Of a DNA stretch of 64,000 nt, positions 16,907 through 24,715 are shown piece after piece. The translations under genes were made by a program, and so were the position numbers. How positions within the stretch are numbered: the first letter of the stretch is position 1; each line of letters opens with the position of its first letter. Under the pieces are notes generated by a model. It was not told the DNA's origin, searched no databases, and worked only from the letters and a program-made list of their open reading frames with translations. Source of the DNA: SHVO01 sp964576515 (GTDB taxonomy: Bacteria > Pseudomonadota > Alphaproteobacteria > Rhodospirillales > Rhodospirillaceae); assembly GCA_964576515.1 (NCBI GenBank), contig CAZNUW010000007.1, positions 1 through 64,000 on the forward strand, in the 5' to 3' direction.

Positions 16907-17464
16907 TTAGGCCCGCCGCGCCATCCACTTATGGTCGGTCTGCTGCGCCTTCGCGATCCCCTCGCGGATGAGTTTGCGCGCGTCTTCGGGACCCACCCAC
17001 TCCGTGATGGTGACCCATTTGTCTTTTTCCAGATCCTTATAGTGCTGGAAGAAGTGCGCGACCTGCTCGGTCAGGATCGGCGGAAGGTCGGCGTAGCTCG
17101 AAATGCCGGCATAGAAGGGGTGCAGACGGTCGACGGGAACCGCAATGATCTTTTCGTCCGGGCCCGCTTCGTCCTTCATGCGCAGGGCGCCGATGGGACG
17201 GCAGCGGATGACGCAGCCGGCCACGACGGGGATCTGGCTGATGACGAGGACGTCCACCGGGTCGCCGTCGTCGGAGAGCGTATGCGGGATGAAACCGTAG
17301 TTCGCGGGGTACTGCATCGAGGTGTGCAGGAAGCGGTCGACGAACAGAGCGCCGGAGCTCTTATCCAACTCATACTTCACCGGCAGGCCGCCCTGCGGGA
17401 TTTCCACGATCACATTGATGTCGTCCGGCGGGTTGGCCCCGGCCGAGATCTTCGAAATGTCCAT
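16907..17464 (-). CDS. ppa: Inorganic pyrophosphatase (family I)
   Basis: A 185-residue cytoplasmic enzyme hydrolysing pyrophosphate to phosphate with magnesium. The family signature D-x-D-P-x-D is at residues 66-71 (DGDPVD), and the blocks VEIPQGG, KYELDK, RFLHTSMQYPANYGFIP and DKWVTITEWVG are standard for bacterial Ppa. The ATG has GGAG about seven bases upstream; an upstream in-frame TTG four codons earlier is less likely. Length is normal for the family. Confidence 0.97.
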   Translation of the reverse strand: MDISKISAGANPPDDINVIVEIPQGGLPVKYELDKSSGALFVDRFLHTSMQYPANYGFIPHTLSDDGDPVDVLVISQIPVVAGCVIRCRPIGALRMKDEAGPDEKIIAVPVDRLHPFYAGISSYADLPPILTEQVAHFFQHYKDLEKDKWVTITEWVGPEDARKLIREGIAKAQQTDHKWMARRA

Positions 17465-17625
17465 CTCTGGCTCCAATAACCTACTGTTAGCTTAGCTAAA
17501 AATTCGATCCGCCGCTCTGCGGTGCACCGCAACATACGCAGTCCGGGCCGCCATGCAAGCGGGCATTCGGCAGCCATGGTATGCGCGGGCGTGACATTTG
17601 TGAGAGCTCGCCGGCCACTTTACTT

Positions 17626-17644
17626 GATATTAATTATCATTATT
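17626..17644 (+). promoter_or_regulatory. Fur-box-like AT-rich element
   Basis: GATATTAATTATCATTATT matches 15 of 19 positions of the classical Fur box and is strikingly AT-rich in a GC-rich region. It lies 68 bases before the small gene at 17712 and some 160 bases from the divergent ppa start. Alphaproteobacteria often use Irr/RirA or modified Fur sites, so this is only a candidate. Confidence 0.4.
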
Positions 17645-17711
17645 ATGTAGTTCTCATGTATTTGATCCGGATTGTAATTTCCAGGGGACCGACGCGGGTT
17701 GGTTGGGTTAA

Positions 17712-18101
17712 ATGGTTTGCCTGCCCTTCGTGAAGGCTGACGTTTGGCGCGACGCGAGGCTCGTGGGCGTGCTGGTGGCTGCCATGCGGTCTTGGCGCGG
17801 GTCGCGGGACGGTGGGGTGCATACATTGCCGCGGCTTCACGCGGTTTTGCGCCCCTCGCGTTCGGAGATGCTGGGGCCGTGCCTGGACAGCGTGTTCCGC
17901 CGATCCGAACACGTCCTGGGGCGGGCGCTTGTGGCCGGCGCCGAGAACGCATTGTCGGCCGACGAGACGATGCTGGTGAGCATGATGACCGAGACCGGAT
18001 TGTCGACCGCGCCACGTTCGCAGTCCGGTGTCGATGAAATCTTGGAGAACGCGCTGCGTTCGGCGCGTGTGTTGTGGTCTTTCGCAGGGACGGAGCGGTG
18101 A
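17712..18101 (+). CDS. Hypothetical protein, possibly iron-regulated
   Basis: A 129-residue frame with coding-like third-position GC. The C-terminal part (RSEMLGPCLDSVFRRSEHVLGRALVAGAENALSADETMLVSMM and ENALRSARVLW) looks like a soluble alpha-helical protein. No signal peptide, no recognised domain; the ATG lacks a good Shine-Dalgarno. Its only contextual clue is the Fur-like site upstream. Overlapping frames on the other strand look less protein-like. Confidence 0.5.
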   Translation: MVCLPFVKADVWRDARLVGVLVAAMRSWRGSRDGGVHTLPRLHAVLRPSRSEMLGPCLDSVFRRSEHVLGRALVAGAENALSADETMLVSMMTETGLSTAPRSQSGVDEILENALRSARVLWSFAGTER

Positions 18102-18213
18102 TCTTCGATAGGTATGTGACGTAGCGCGAAGATACGCGGGTTCCTCTTTCTCATTCCATTTTGGTCATTCACGTAAAGGCGCGCCGTTGCGCCTGGGTTC
18201 AGGTTTTTCACGC

Positions 18214-19014
18214 ATGGCTTTCCGTAAAGAAAAAGTTCTGAGTGTTCATCGTTGGGCCCCGGGCCTGTTCAGCTTCAAAACGACACGCGATCCCGGGTTC
18301 CGGTTCGATAGCGGTATGTTCACGATGATCGGGTTGAATACGGAAACGCGCCCGCTTCTGCGCGCGTATTCCATCGCGTCGCCCGCCTATGCGGAACACC
18401 TGGAGTTCCTGTCGATCGTGGTCCCCGACGGCCCGTTGACCTCGCGCTTGCAGCACATTAAGGAAGGCGACGAAGTCCTTGTCGGCATGAAGCCCACGGG
18501 CACCTTGCTGCTGCACAATCTGAAGCCGGGCCGCACGTTGTACCTGCTCGCGACCGGGACGGGCCTTGCGGCGTTCCTCGGCTTGATCCGCGAACCCGAC
18601 GTGTACGAACGCTTCGAGCGCATTGTGCTTGTTCACGGCGTCCGGCACATCGCTGAATTGGCTTACCGCGAGTACCTGACGGCCGAGTTGCAGAGCGACG
18701 AGTTCATCGGCGAACTGGCCCGCGGGCAGCTCACCTATGTCCCGACGGTGACGCGCGAAGCATTTATCCGCCAGGGCCGCATTACCGAGCTGCTGGCCTC
18801 CGGGCGCATCTTCGAGGAGTTCGATCTCTCGCATCTGGACCCGCAGCACGACCGCCTGATGCTGTGTGGCGGCAACGCGATGCTGCGCGAATTGTCCGAG
18901 ATGCTGGATGGCCGTGGATTTGAGCAGGGCTCCAACGCCGCGCCGGGCGACTATGTGATCGAGAAGGCCTTCGCCGACAATTCCCAATCCCCCAAGCGCC
19001 TGGCGGCGGAATAA
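18214..19014 (+). CDS. fpr: Ferredoxin/flavodoxin-NADP+ reductase
   Basis: A 266-residue FAD enzyme exchanging electrons between NADPH and ferredoxin or flavodoxin. The FAD-binding motif RAYS is at residues 50-53, the NADP loop GTGLAAFLG at 115-123, and LMLCGGNAMLRE near the C-terminus fits the CG motif. The ending YVIEKAFAD is typical of the alphaproteobacterial/Rhodobacter-Azotobacter subclass rather than the E. coli form. The ATG has only a weak AGG upstream. Its usual tasks are feeding haem oxygenase, Fe-S assembly or oxidative stress defence. Confidence 0.95.
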   Translation: MAFRKEKVLSVHRWAPGLFSFKTTRDPGFRFDSGMFTMIGLNTETRPLLRAYSIASPAYAEHLEFLSIVVPDGPLTSRLQHIKEGDEVLVGMKPTGTLLLHNLKPGRTLYLLATGTGLAAFLGLIREPDVYERFERIVLVHGVRHIAELAYREYLTAELQSDEFIGELARGQLTYVPTVTREAFIRQGRITELLASGRIFEEFDLSHLDPQHDRLMLCGGNAMLRELSEMLDGRGFEQGSNAAPGDYVIEKAFADNSQSPKRLAAE

Positions 19015-19050
19015 CGCCCGCGCGCCGGCCGCTCTATCCCGCCGTTCAGC

Positions 19051-19090
19051 CGATTGACGGGGCCCGATTGACGGGGCCCGATTGACGGAG
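19051..19090 (+). repeat. 14-bp tandem repeat, ~2.8 copies
   Basis: CGATTGACGGGGCC is repeated at 19051-19064 and 19065-19078, and a partial third copy CGATTGACGGAG covers 19079-19090. It sits directly before the AGCS symporter gene, between it and fpr, and could vary in copy number by slippage. Confidence 0.85.
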
Positions 19091-19118
19091 AAAGCGGCGG
19101 CGGCTTTACTTGGGCGGC

Positions 19119-20516
19119 ATGCCGGACATAAAGCCGCTGATCGCGACGATCTCCGACCTGGCCTTTGGGCCATTCACGATCGTTTTGATTCTCGGCACCG
19201 GCCTTTATCTCACCGTCGCGCTCAAGTTCCTGACCATCCGCCGGTTGTTCGACGCGTTCCGTCTGAGCTTCGGCGGCGCGGCGCGCGCCGACGGTTCCGA
19301 CAGCACCAAGACCTCGTCCCTCGGCGCCTTGATGACCGCGCTCGCCGCGATGGTCGGGATCGGCAATATCGCGGGTGTGGCGACGGCGATCGCTCTTGGG
19401 GGACCGGGGGCGTTGTTCTGGATGTGCGTGAGCGCGCTGTTCGGACTCGCGATCCGCTTCGGCGAGGTTTACCTCGCCATCGTCTATCGGGACTCCTCGC
19501 CGTCGGGCGCCTATTACGGCGGGCCGATGTTCTATATCCGCAACGGTCTCGGCCGGCGCTGGGCGTGGCTCGGCGTCTTCTACGCGGTCTTCGCCTGCAT
19601 CCAGGCCTACGGGCCCAGCGGCCAATCGAACACCATCGCCGACACCCTGAACGCGCAGTTCGGGATTCCAGGGTGGGTGACGTGGATCGGCCTGATCGTC
19701 TCCATCTTCGCGGTGGTGATCGGCGGCGTGAAGCGGATCGCCGCCGTTTGCATCGCCGTGGTTCCGTTCATGGTGCTCATCTATATGGGGGCATCGTTCG
19801 TCGTGCTGATCGCGTTCGCCGACAGAATTCCGGACGCCGTGGCGCTGATGGTCAGCGATGCCTTCACCGGCAGCGCGGCGGCGGGCGGTTTCGCCGGCGC
19901 GACGGTGGCCGCGGCGATCCGCTACGGCGTCGCGCGCGGCATCTTTTCAAACGAGGCCGGGCTCGGCACGGCGGCCATCGCCCATGCCACGGTGCGCAGC
20001 AACGACGCCGTGCAGCAGGGCATCATCAGTATCGTTGGTGTTTTCATCGACACCATTTTCATGTGCACCGTCACCGGCTTGACGATCCTGGTGACCGATG
20101 TGTGGCGGTCGGGCGAAAGCGGCGCGCCGCTGGTCATCGCGGCCTTCGACGCGGCGATGCCGGGCTGGGGCGGGCCTATCGTGTCGGTGTGCGTCGTCAT
20201 GTTCGGGGTCACATGCCTTTGGGGCTGGGGGCTCTACGGCGAACGGGCCGCGATCTATTTGTTCGGCGAGCGGGTCTCGAAGCCGGTGCGCTTCATTTAC
20301 CCGTTTACGGTGACCATGGGGGCATTGCTGACCCTGGAGACCGCCTGGCAGGTCATCGACATCAGCCTGGGTCTGATGGCCGTTCCCAATTTGATCGCGA
20401 TTTTGCTTTTGAGCCCGGTCATCATCCGGGGAACGCGCGAACGCCTCAAACGCGCGCCGCTTGCGGTGGAAACGCCGCCGTCGGACACACCGCGCGTACA
20501 CGCTGAGCGGTCTTGA
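19119..20516 (+). CDS. AGCS family sodium:alanine/glycine symporter
   Basis: A 465-residue inner-membrane amino acid symporter with about ten to eleven helices. The diagnostic blocks SSLGALMTALAAMVGIGNIAGVATAI, SGAYYGGPMFYIRNGLG, and ARGIFSNEAGLGTAAIAHATVRSND are those of the AGCS (DagA/AlsT) family. A TTG three codons upstream is possible, but the ATG (MPDIKPLI) is preferred; neither has an ideal Shine-Dalgarno. It is followed by a terminator and stands alone. Probable substrates are alanine or glycine with sodium. Confidence 0.94.
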   Translation: MPDIKPLIATISDLAFGPFTIVLILGTGLYLTVALKFLTIRRLFDAFRLSFGGAARADGSDSTKTSSLGALMTALAAMVGIGNIAGVATAIALGGPGALFWMCVSALFGLAIRFGEVYLAIVYRDSSPSGAYYGGPMFYIRNGLGRRWAWLGVFYAVFACIQAYGPSGQSNTIADTLNAQFGIPGWVTWIGLIVSIFAVVIGGVKRIAAVCIAVVPFMVLIYMGASFVVLIAFADRIPDAVALMVSDAFTGSAAAGGFAGATVAAAIRYGVARGIFSNEAGLGTAAIAHATVRSNDAVQQGIISIVGVFIDTIFMCTVTGLTILVTDVWRSGESGAPLVIAAFDAAMPGWGGPIVSVCVVMFGVTCLWGWGLYGERAAIYLFGERVSKPVRFIYPFTVTMGALLTLETAWQVIDISLGLMAVPNLIAILLLSPVIIRGTRERLKRAPLAVETPPSDTPRVHAERS

Positions 20517-20562
20517 TACGTACGGCGGCGCTAAGTCCGTCGCTCATTTTCCGATATTTTTT

Positions 20563-20586
20563 AAAGGGCGTGTGCGCGCCCTTTTT
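20563..20586 (+). terminator. Terminator after AGCS symporter
   Basis: AAAGGGCG (20563-20570), loop TGTGCG, CGCCCTTT (20577-20584) continuing into TTC; a run of T also precedes the stem, which may make it bidirectional. Confidence 0.8.
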
Positions 20587-20669
20587 CGTTGACGCTTCGC
20601 GATGCGGTTTCTAGTTTTTATGAATGGGTAAAAAACCCATTTATTATCCGCCGTGTTGTCGAGGTCCAA

Positions 20670-20900
20670 ATGCGCCGTCAGTTCACCGCAACCGCTATCC
20701 GCTCGCGCCTGAGCAGCGACCGGCGCCAGATCATCCTTGAGATCGACGGCGCGGAACCCGGCGTGAGCGTCGCCTTCAATACCGAGGTCATGAAACGCCT
20801 GATCACGACGGTCACCTGGCTTCAGGAGACGCAAGTCCAGGACGGCGCGGATGCATTCGCACCCGCGTCGAACGTCGTGGCGTTCCCGGTGAGGGCGTAA
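20670..20900 (+). CDS. Small hypothetical protein upstream of HdeA-like gene
   Basis: A 76-residue protein, MRRQFTATAIRSRLSSDRR..., with the central DGAEPGVSVAFNTEVMKRLITTVTWLQE. GAGG five bases before the ATG favours this start; an in-frame TTG at 20589 would give 103 residues but falls on the preceding terminator's tail. The stop overlaps the next start (TAATG), so the two genes are coupled. No signal peptide; no known family. A small hairpin ATGGGT-AAAAA-ACCCAT (20624-20640) lies in the leader. Confidence 0.65.
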   Translation: MRRQFTATAIRSRLSSDRRQIILEIDGAEPGVSVAFNTEVMKRLITTVTWLQETQVQDGADAFAPASNVVAFPVRA

Positions 20901-21655
20901 TGAATTCCCGTTTCCAATACGTGTTCCGCGCTTTCACCGTTGCGCTATTTGCGGCGCTTTTGGTGATTCCGCCCGCGCAGCATGCCGAAGCGCAAAGCGG
21001 CCCTCCCGGCGACGGGCCGCGCAAGGGTAAACCCGGCGGCGGCGGCCGACGCGGGCAAGGTCCGCCGCCGGGCGCGAGGGGCGGCATGAACCCCGGAGGC
21101 GAGTTCAACGCGGCCACCTTCACGTGTTTTGAGTACATGAGCGCGTCGGGTGAGAACGCGACCAACCGGGCGCAAGGACTCATCGCGCGGATTTCGATTG
21201 AAGCGAACATCGCCGGGCTCAATCAAGCGCGTGGGACGCTGGCGTTGGGCGCCGCGCCCGCCGACAAGGATGCCATGACAATCCGGATCGCCGAGACGTG
21301 CGCCAACCGGCCCATGGCGTCCATGTTGTCGGTTGGCGTAACGGACGAGGGGGCCGATGCCTTGAAGATCCCAAGCGTCGTCGTGCCGGGTTTGGCGCTC
21401 GATACCTATACTTGCGGCGAACACCTTGAGGGCAAGAAGGCGGGCTCCGGTGATGCGGTGAGGGCCGATATCGCCGAGATGTGGGCGTTCGCGTTCATCC
21501 AGGGGTACAAGCTAGCGGGCAACGCCGAATTGATTATCCCGGCTCAAAACAAACCGATGTTAGTGGGTGCGGTCGCAAAGGCGTGCGCGGGACGGCCGGA
21601 GGCCGGGTTCCTGGCGATGACGGCCCAGGTCGCGGAACGGGTTAAAATTCAGTGA
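20900..21655 (+). CDS. Secreted protein with two HdeA-like domains
   Basis: A 251-residue exported protein: signal peptide (1-32, AQHAEA-QS), a Gly/Pro/Arg-rich linker (33-68), then two similar all-helical domains. Each opens with an aromatic-Thr-Cys motif (TFTCFEY, C76; TYTCGEH, C172) and ends with Cys-Ala-x-Arg-Pro (C134; C229). One disulfide per domain with ~57-residue spacing resembles HdeA/HdeB acid chaperones. The duplication and the disordered linker are unusual. GAGGG precedes the start, coupled to the small gene upstream. Acid or envelope-stress chaperone function is inferred. Confidence 0.75.
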   Translation: MNSRFQYVFRAFTVALFAALLVIPPAQHAEAQSGPPGDGPRKGKPGGGGRRGQGPPPGARGGMNPGGEFNAATFTCFEYMSASGENATNRAQGLIARISIEANIAGLNQARGTLALGAAPADKDAMTIRIAETCANRPMASMLSVGVTDEGADALKIPSVVVPGLALDTYTCGEHLEGKKAGSGDAVRADIAEMWAFAFIQGYKLAGNAELIIPAQNKPMLVGAVAKACAGRPEAGFLAMTAQVAERVKIQ

Positions 21656-21785
21656 TTTCAACCTGATTCCGCTTCGCGCCCGGCGCGGTTTCCCGCACAC
21701 TCGCGGTGAAGCGCATGGGAAACGATTTTTTTTGCGACGGAATCGGCCGCCTGCGACGTTTCCCCATCACGTATTCATATCGACG

Positions 21786-22376
21786 ATGATGGTATTTGCC
21801 CTAAGCGACCGACAACCGCTCATGGACGACGAGCGGATTTCCGAGGATGCGACCCTGATGCGCGCCGCCGCATCGGGCAACCGCGATGCATGGAACAAGA
21901 TCGTCGCGGCGCATCTGCCAATCGTCCACCGGACCGCTTATCAGGTTGTCCGCGACGTCCAGGCGGCCGAGGACATTGCGCAGGAGAGCTTCTTGCGCCT
22001 ATGGAAGATGGCCGAGAGCTGGCAGCCGCGCGGGAAAATCGCGACGTGGCTGTGCCATGTGGCCCGCAATCTTGCGATCGACGTCCTGCGCAAGCGCGGC
22101 CGGGATCAGGTGAGCCTCGGCGACGACGATGTGATCGATGGGGCCGCGAGCCCTCTTGGCGTGTTGATCGACAAAGAGCAGGCGGCCGACGTGGACCGCG
22201 CGTTGCGCGACCTTCCCGGGCGTCAGCGCGATGCGATCATGCTGGTGCATTTCGGCGAGTGCAACGGCACGGCGGCGGCGAAGGTCATGGGGATTTCGGT
22301 CGAGGCGCTGGAATCCCTCTTGGCGCGGGCGCGGCGAACCCTGCGGACGGTGCTGTCCGCCAAGGGAAAGGATTGA
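21786..22376 (+). CDS. ECF-type RNA polymerase sigma factor
   Basis: A ~196-residue ECF sigma factor. Region 2 (LMRAAASGNRDAWNKIVAAHLPIVHRTAYQVVRDVQAAEDIAQESFLRLW) contains the DxAQExFLR core; region 4 (LRDLPGRQRDAIMLVHFGECNGTAAAKVMGISVEALESLLARARRTL) carries the helix-turn-helix. The ATG at 21822 (MDDERISED) is an equally plausible start; neither has a clear ribosome site. It is followed seven bases later by a single-TM partner and then a metal-sensor-like protein, the layout of CnrH/RpoE-like envelope stress circuits. Its target promoters are unknown; autoregulation is likely. Confidence 0.93.
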   Translation: MMVFALSDRQPLMDDERISEDATLMRAAASGNRDAWNKIVAAHLPIVHRTAYQVVRDVQAAEDIAQESFLRLWKMAESWQPRGKIATWLCHVARNLAIDVLRKRGRDQVSLGDDDVIDGAASPLGVLIDKEQAADVDRALRDLPGRQRDAIMLVHFGECNGTAAAKVMGISVEALESLLARARRTLRTVLSAKGKD

Positions 22377-22382
22377 ACGAAC

Positions 22383-22829
22383 ATGATGACCGAACAGGAA
22401 AAGAACGCGCGTATCCTTCACCTCATCCGGACCTATGGCGCGGATCCGGAACGCTGGCCGGCGACGGAAAGTGTGGGGCAGCCGGTCCTGAGCGGCCACC
22501 TCCAGACCGCGGCCGCGGAAGAAGATGCGCTGGATACCTTGATCGCCGCCGCGCACGCGCCGGAGCCGAGCGCGGCGTTGCAGGGCCGCATCCTGGACAT
22601 CCCGCGGCGCATGGGCGCGGCGTCCGGCGCGACGTCCACGGGTGGCTGGTGGATTTTAAGCGGATTCTGGCGTCCGGCCGGAGCTGCTGTGTTCGTCCTG
22701 GCGATGGGGATACTTGTCGGTCAGATCAATGTTCCGGTGGCGCAGACGGCTGCCGATCCTGAAGCAGAATTGCTTTTCTCCGAGCTGGTCATGGGACCGG
22801 CCGACATCGCACTCGAGTTACCGCAATGA
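22383..22829 (+). CDS. Single-pass membrane partner of the ECF sigma factor (putative anti-sigma)
   Basis: A 148-residue protein with a cytosolic N-terminus (EQEKNARILHLIRTYGADPERWP), one helix near residues 97-113 (AGAAVFVLAMGILVGQI) and a short periplasmic tail. It has no CHCC zinc anti-sigma motif. The N-terminal YGADPERWPA is a feature of alphaproteobacterial proteins found beside ECF sigma genes. Position directly behind the sigma gene and ATGA overlap with the metal-sensor gene support a regulatory membrane role. Anti-sigma activity is inferred. Confidence 0.75.
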   Translation: MMTEQEKNARILHLIRTYGADPERWPATESVGQPVLSGHLQTAAAEEDALDTLIAAAHAPEPSAALQGRILDIPRRMGAASGATSTGGWWILSGFWRPAGAAVFVLAMGILVGQINVPVAQTAADPEAELLFSELVMGPADIALELPQ

Positions 22830-23332
22830 AAAATGTTCGCATCCTGACCGGTGTCGCGATTGTCTCGGTCGTCCTCAATCTCTTTATCGGGGGATACCTG
22901 CTCGGGCAGGCGGGGCCGCGATTCTGGGATCCGCCGCCGCCGCGCGGGCAATTCGTTCAGCGTCTTGGGCCGATGGGGCCAGGCGATATCAATATCTTCG
23001 CCGGAATGCGCGCGCTCGATCCCGAGATGCGCGCGAAAGCCCGCGAAGCGTTCGACCATCATATGCCGGACTTACGCGCCAGTATGGATGAGATGAGGGG
23101 AAAGCGCCGGGTCTTGTTTGAACTTCTGGCGTCGCCCGCCGCGGACATGGAGCAAATCGCGGAAGCGTTCGCCGCGTTGCGCCGCGCGAACGCCCACGTC
23201 CAGGAAACCTCGCACGAAGCGTTCCTCGACGCCGCGCGGACTTTGCCGGAAGACCGGCGCGCCGCCTTGTTCAAGGCGACCGCGATGCCGCGCCATCCGC
23301 CGGCAGAGCATCGCCGCCGCGACGATCGATAA
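22826..23332 (+). CDS. Periplasmic heavy-metal sensor / CnrX-like protein
   Basis: A 168-residue protein with an N-terminal membrane anchor (VRILTGVAIVSVVLNLFIGGYLLG) and a helical periplasmic domain with paired helices (MRAKAREAFDHHMPDLRASMDEMRGKRRVLFELL; MEQIAEAFAALRRANAHVQETSHEAFLDAARTLPEDRR). This is the layout of the metal-resistance/CnrX/ZraP superfamily; HH, H and E residues could bind metal. Start overlaps the preceding stop as ATGA. Likely the sensor arm of the sigma/anti-sigma pair. Confidence 0.82.
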   Translation: MKNVRILTGVAIVSVVLNLFIGGYLLGQAGPRFWDPPPPRGQFVQRLGPMGPGDINIFAGMRALDPEMRAKAREAFDHHMPDLRASMDEMRGKRRVLFELLASPAADMEQIAEAFAALRRANAHVQETSHEAFLDAARTLPEDRRAALFKATAMPRHPPAEHRRRDDR

Positions 23333-23416
23333 ATTATCTTCCTGAGCACCGACGGAGTTTGCCGTTTCATTCGTACACGAGGGTGGGGATGTTCCTCAGA
23401 ATGAAAAAGGTGCTCA

Positions 23417-23926
23417 ATGCAAAAAGTTAAAATCGCCGCCGGCCTGATCGCGGTCGCTTTGCTCGGCGCGGGTGTTTCGCACGCGCAGGACGGTGGCTTC
23501 CGGGGCGGCCGTCATTTCGCCGGACCCGGCATGGGCGGCGGTCCGGGCCTGCGCGGCGGGTCGGAGAACCTGGAAGGCCGGATCGCGTTCCTGAAAACCG
23601 AACTCCTGATCTCGGCGGCGCAGTCCTCCCAATGGGCGTTGTATGAAAAGTACATGCGCGATACCGCCGCCGCGGTCGATGCGGCCAAGGCGGAAATGCG
23701 CGCCGGTCGCGAGGAGATTCGGGAGCAGGTGCGCGCGGCGCGTGAAGCCGGGCAGGCTCCGGAAGGACGCCGTGCGTTCCGCCAGCCGCTCCTGGAACGT
23801 CTTTCGGATGAACAGGAACGTCTCGAAACGCGCGTGAAATTCCAGCAGCAGAAGCACGCCGCGATCACCGAGTTGTTCAAGGTGTTCAGCGACGAGCAAA
23901 AAGAGATCGCCGAACGGCTGCTGTAA
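23417..23926 (+). CDS. Spy/CpxP-like periplasmic protein (LTXXQ superfamily)
   Basis: A 169-residue exported protein: signal peptide (1-23, GVSHA-QD), a Gly/Phe/Arg-rich segment, then a helical hairpin domain (ENLEGRIAFLKTELLISAAQSSQWALYEKYMRDTA). The motif LLISAAQSSQW corresponds to the LTxxQ repeat of Spy/CpxP stress chaperones. It lies 84 bases after the metal-sensor gene, with its own ATG. It may be a target or feedback regulator of the neighbouring ECF system; this is inferred from position. Confidence 0.78.
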   Translation: MQKVKIAAGLIAVALLGAGVSHAQDGGFRGGRHFAGPGMGGGPGLRGGSENLEGRIAFLKTELLISAAQSSQWALYEKYMRDTAAAVDAAKAEMRAGREEIREQVRAAREAGQAPEGRRAFRQPLLERLSDEQERLETRVKFQQQKHAAITELFKVFSDEQKEIAERLL

Positions 23927-23953
23927 TCCGATTGACCGGCGTCGTGTGCTGGC

Positions 23954-24715
23954 ATGTTTGACGCTCCACTCCAGCCGCGGCGCCGGCTCACGTTCTTCGA
24001 GGCGGAATTCGGCGCGGCGTTCGCGCCGCCGCCGGTCTATATCTGGCGGCTGCTGCACGATCAGTGGCGCGTGGATGAAGAAAAGATGCGCATTCTCGCG
24101 CGCCTGACCGATAAAAGTCGGTCCATCATCGACGTCGGCGCGAATAAGGGCGTCTATACGCATTTCCTGGGGTGGTGCGGGGCAAGCGTTCACGCCTTCG
24201 AGCCGAACCCGCCCATGCACCGCGTCCTCGCGCGGGCTGTGCCGCCGAATGGGACGGCTTATGCGGTGGCGTTAAGCGATCGCAACGCGCCCACGTCAGA
24301 CCTCGTCATTCCACTTTACGGCAAGGTCGCGATGAACGCCGACGCCACCCTGGATCCGCGCGCGAAGACGAGGCGGCACAAGATCGTCGAGGTGCCGTGC
24401 CGTACGCTTGATTCTTTCAATTTTCGTAACGTCGGCCTGATCAAGCTTTCCGTAAACGGCTCGGAGCGCGCCGTTCTGGACGGCGCGCGCGAGACCATCG
24501 CGCGGGATCGGCCGGTCCTGTTCCTGACGTTGCGAGAAGGCGAGGCATGCGGATGCGCCGCGACACTCAGTTATCTCAAGACATTCGCGCGCCGGATCTA
24601 CTTTATGCGCGACGGCGGGCAAATTCCGGTGGAGGACTTCGATCCGATCCCGGCCTGCGGAACGCCGGCCCGCAAGGCGGGGGTCAATCACACCTTTATC
24701 GTGTATCCGGATTAG
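23954..24715 (+). CDS. FkbM family methyltransferase
   Basis: A 253-residue SAM-dependent methyltransferase of the FkbM type (O-methylation of sugars or polyketides). Motif I is IDVGANKGVYT (59-69), followed by VHAFEPNP, both standard. The usual IKIDVEGxE signature appears as IKLSVNGSERAVLDGA, so the Asp and first Glu are changed to Ser and Asn, which may alter substrate or activity. No signal peptide. It overlaps the tail of the convergent cytochrome gene by four bases. The substrate is unknown. Confidence 0.88.
   Translation: MFDAPLQPRRRLTFFEAEFGAAFAPPPVYIWRLLHDQWRVDEEKMRILARLTDKSRSIIDVGANKGVYTHFLGWCGASVHAFEPNPPMHRVLARAVPPNGTAYAVALSDRNAPTSDLVIPLYGKVAMNADATLDPRAKTRRHKIVEVPCRTLDSFNFRNVGLIKLSVNGSERAVLDGARETIARDRPVLFLTLREGEACGCAATLSYLKTFARRIYFMRDGGQIPVEDFDPIPACGTPARKAGVNHTFIVYPD

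Noticed and set aside
19082..20506. Rightward 474-residue frame overlapping the AGCS gene in another phase
   Set aside because: Arg/Gly-rich translation without membrane helices; the other phase encodes a textbook AGCS transporter.
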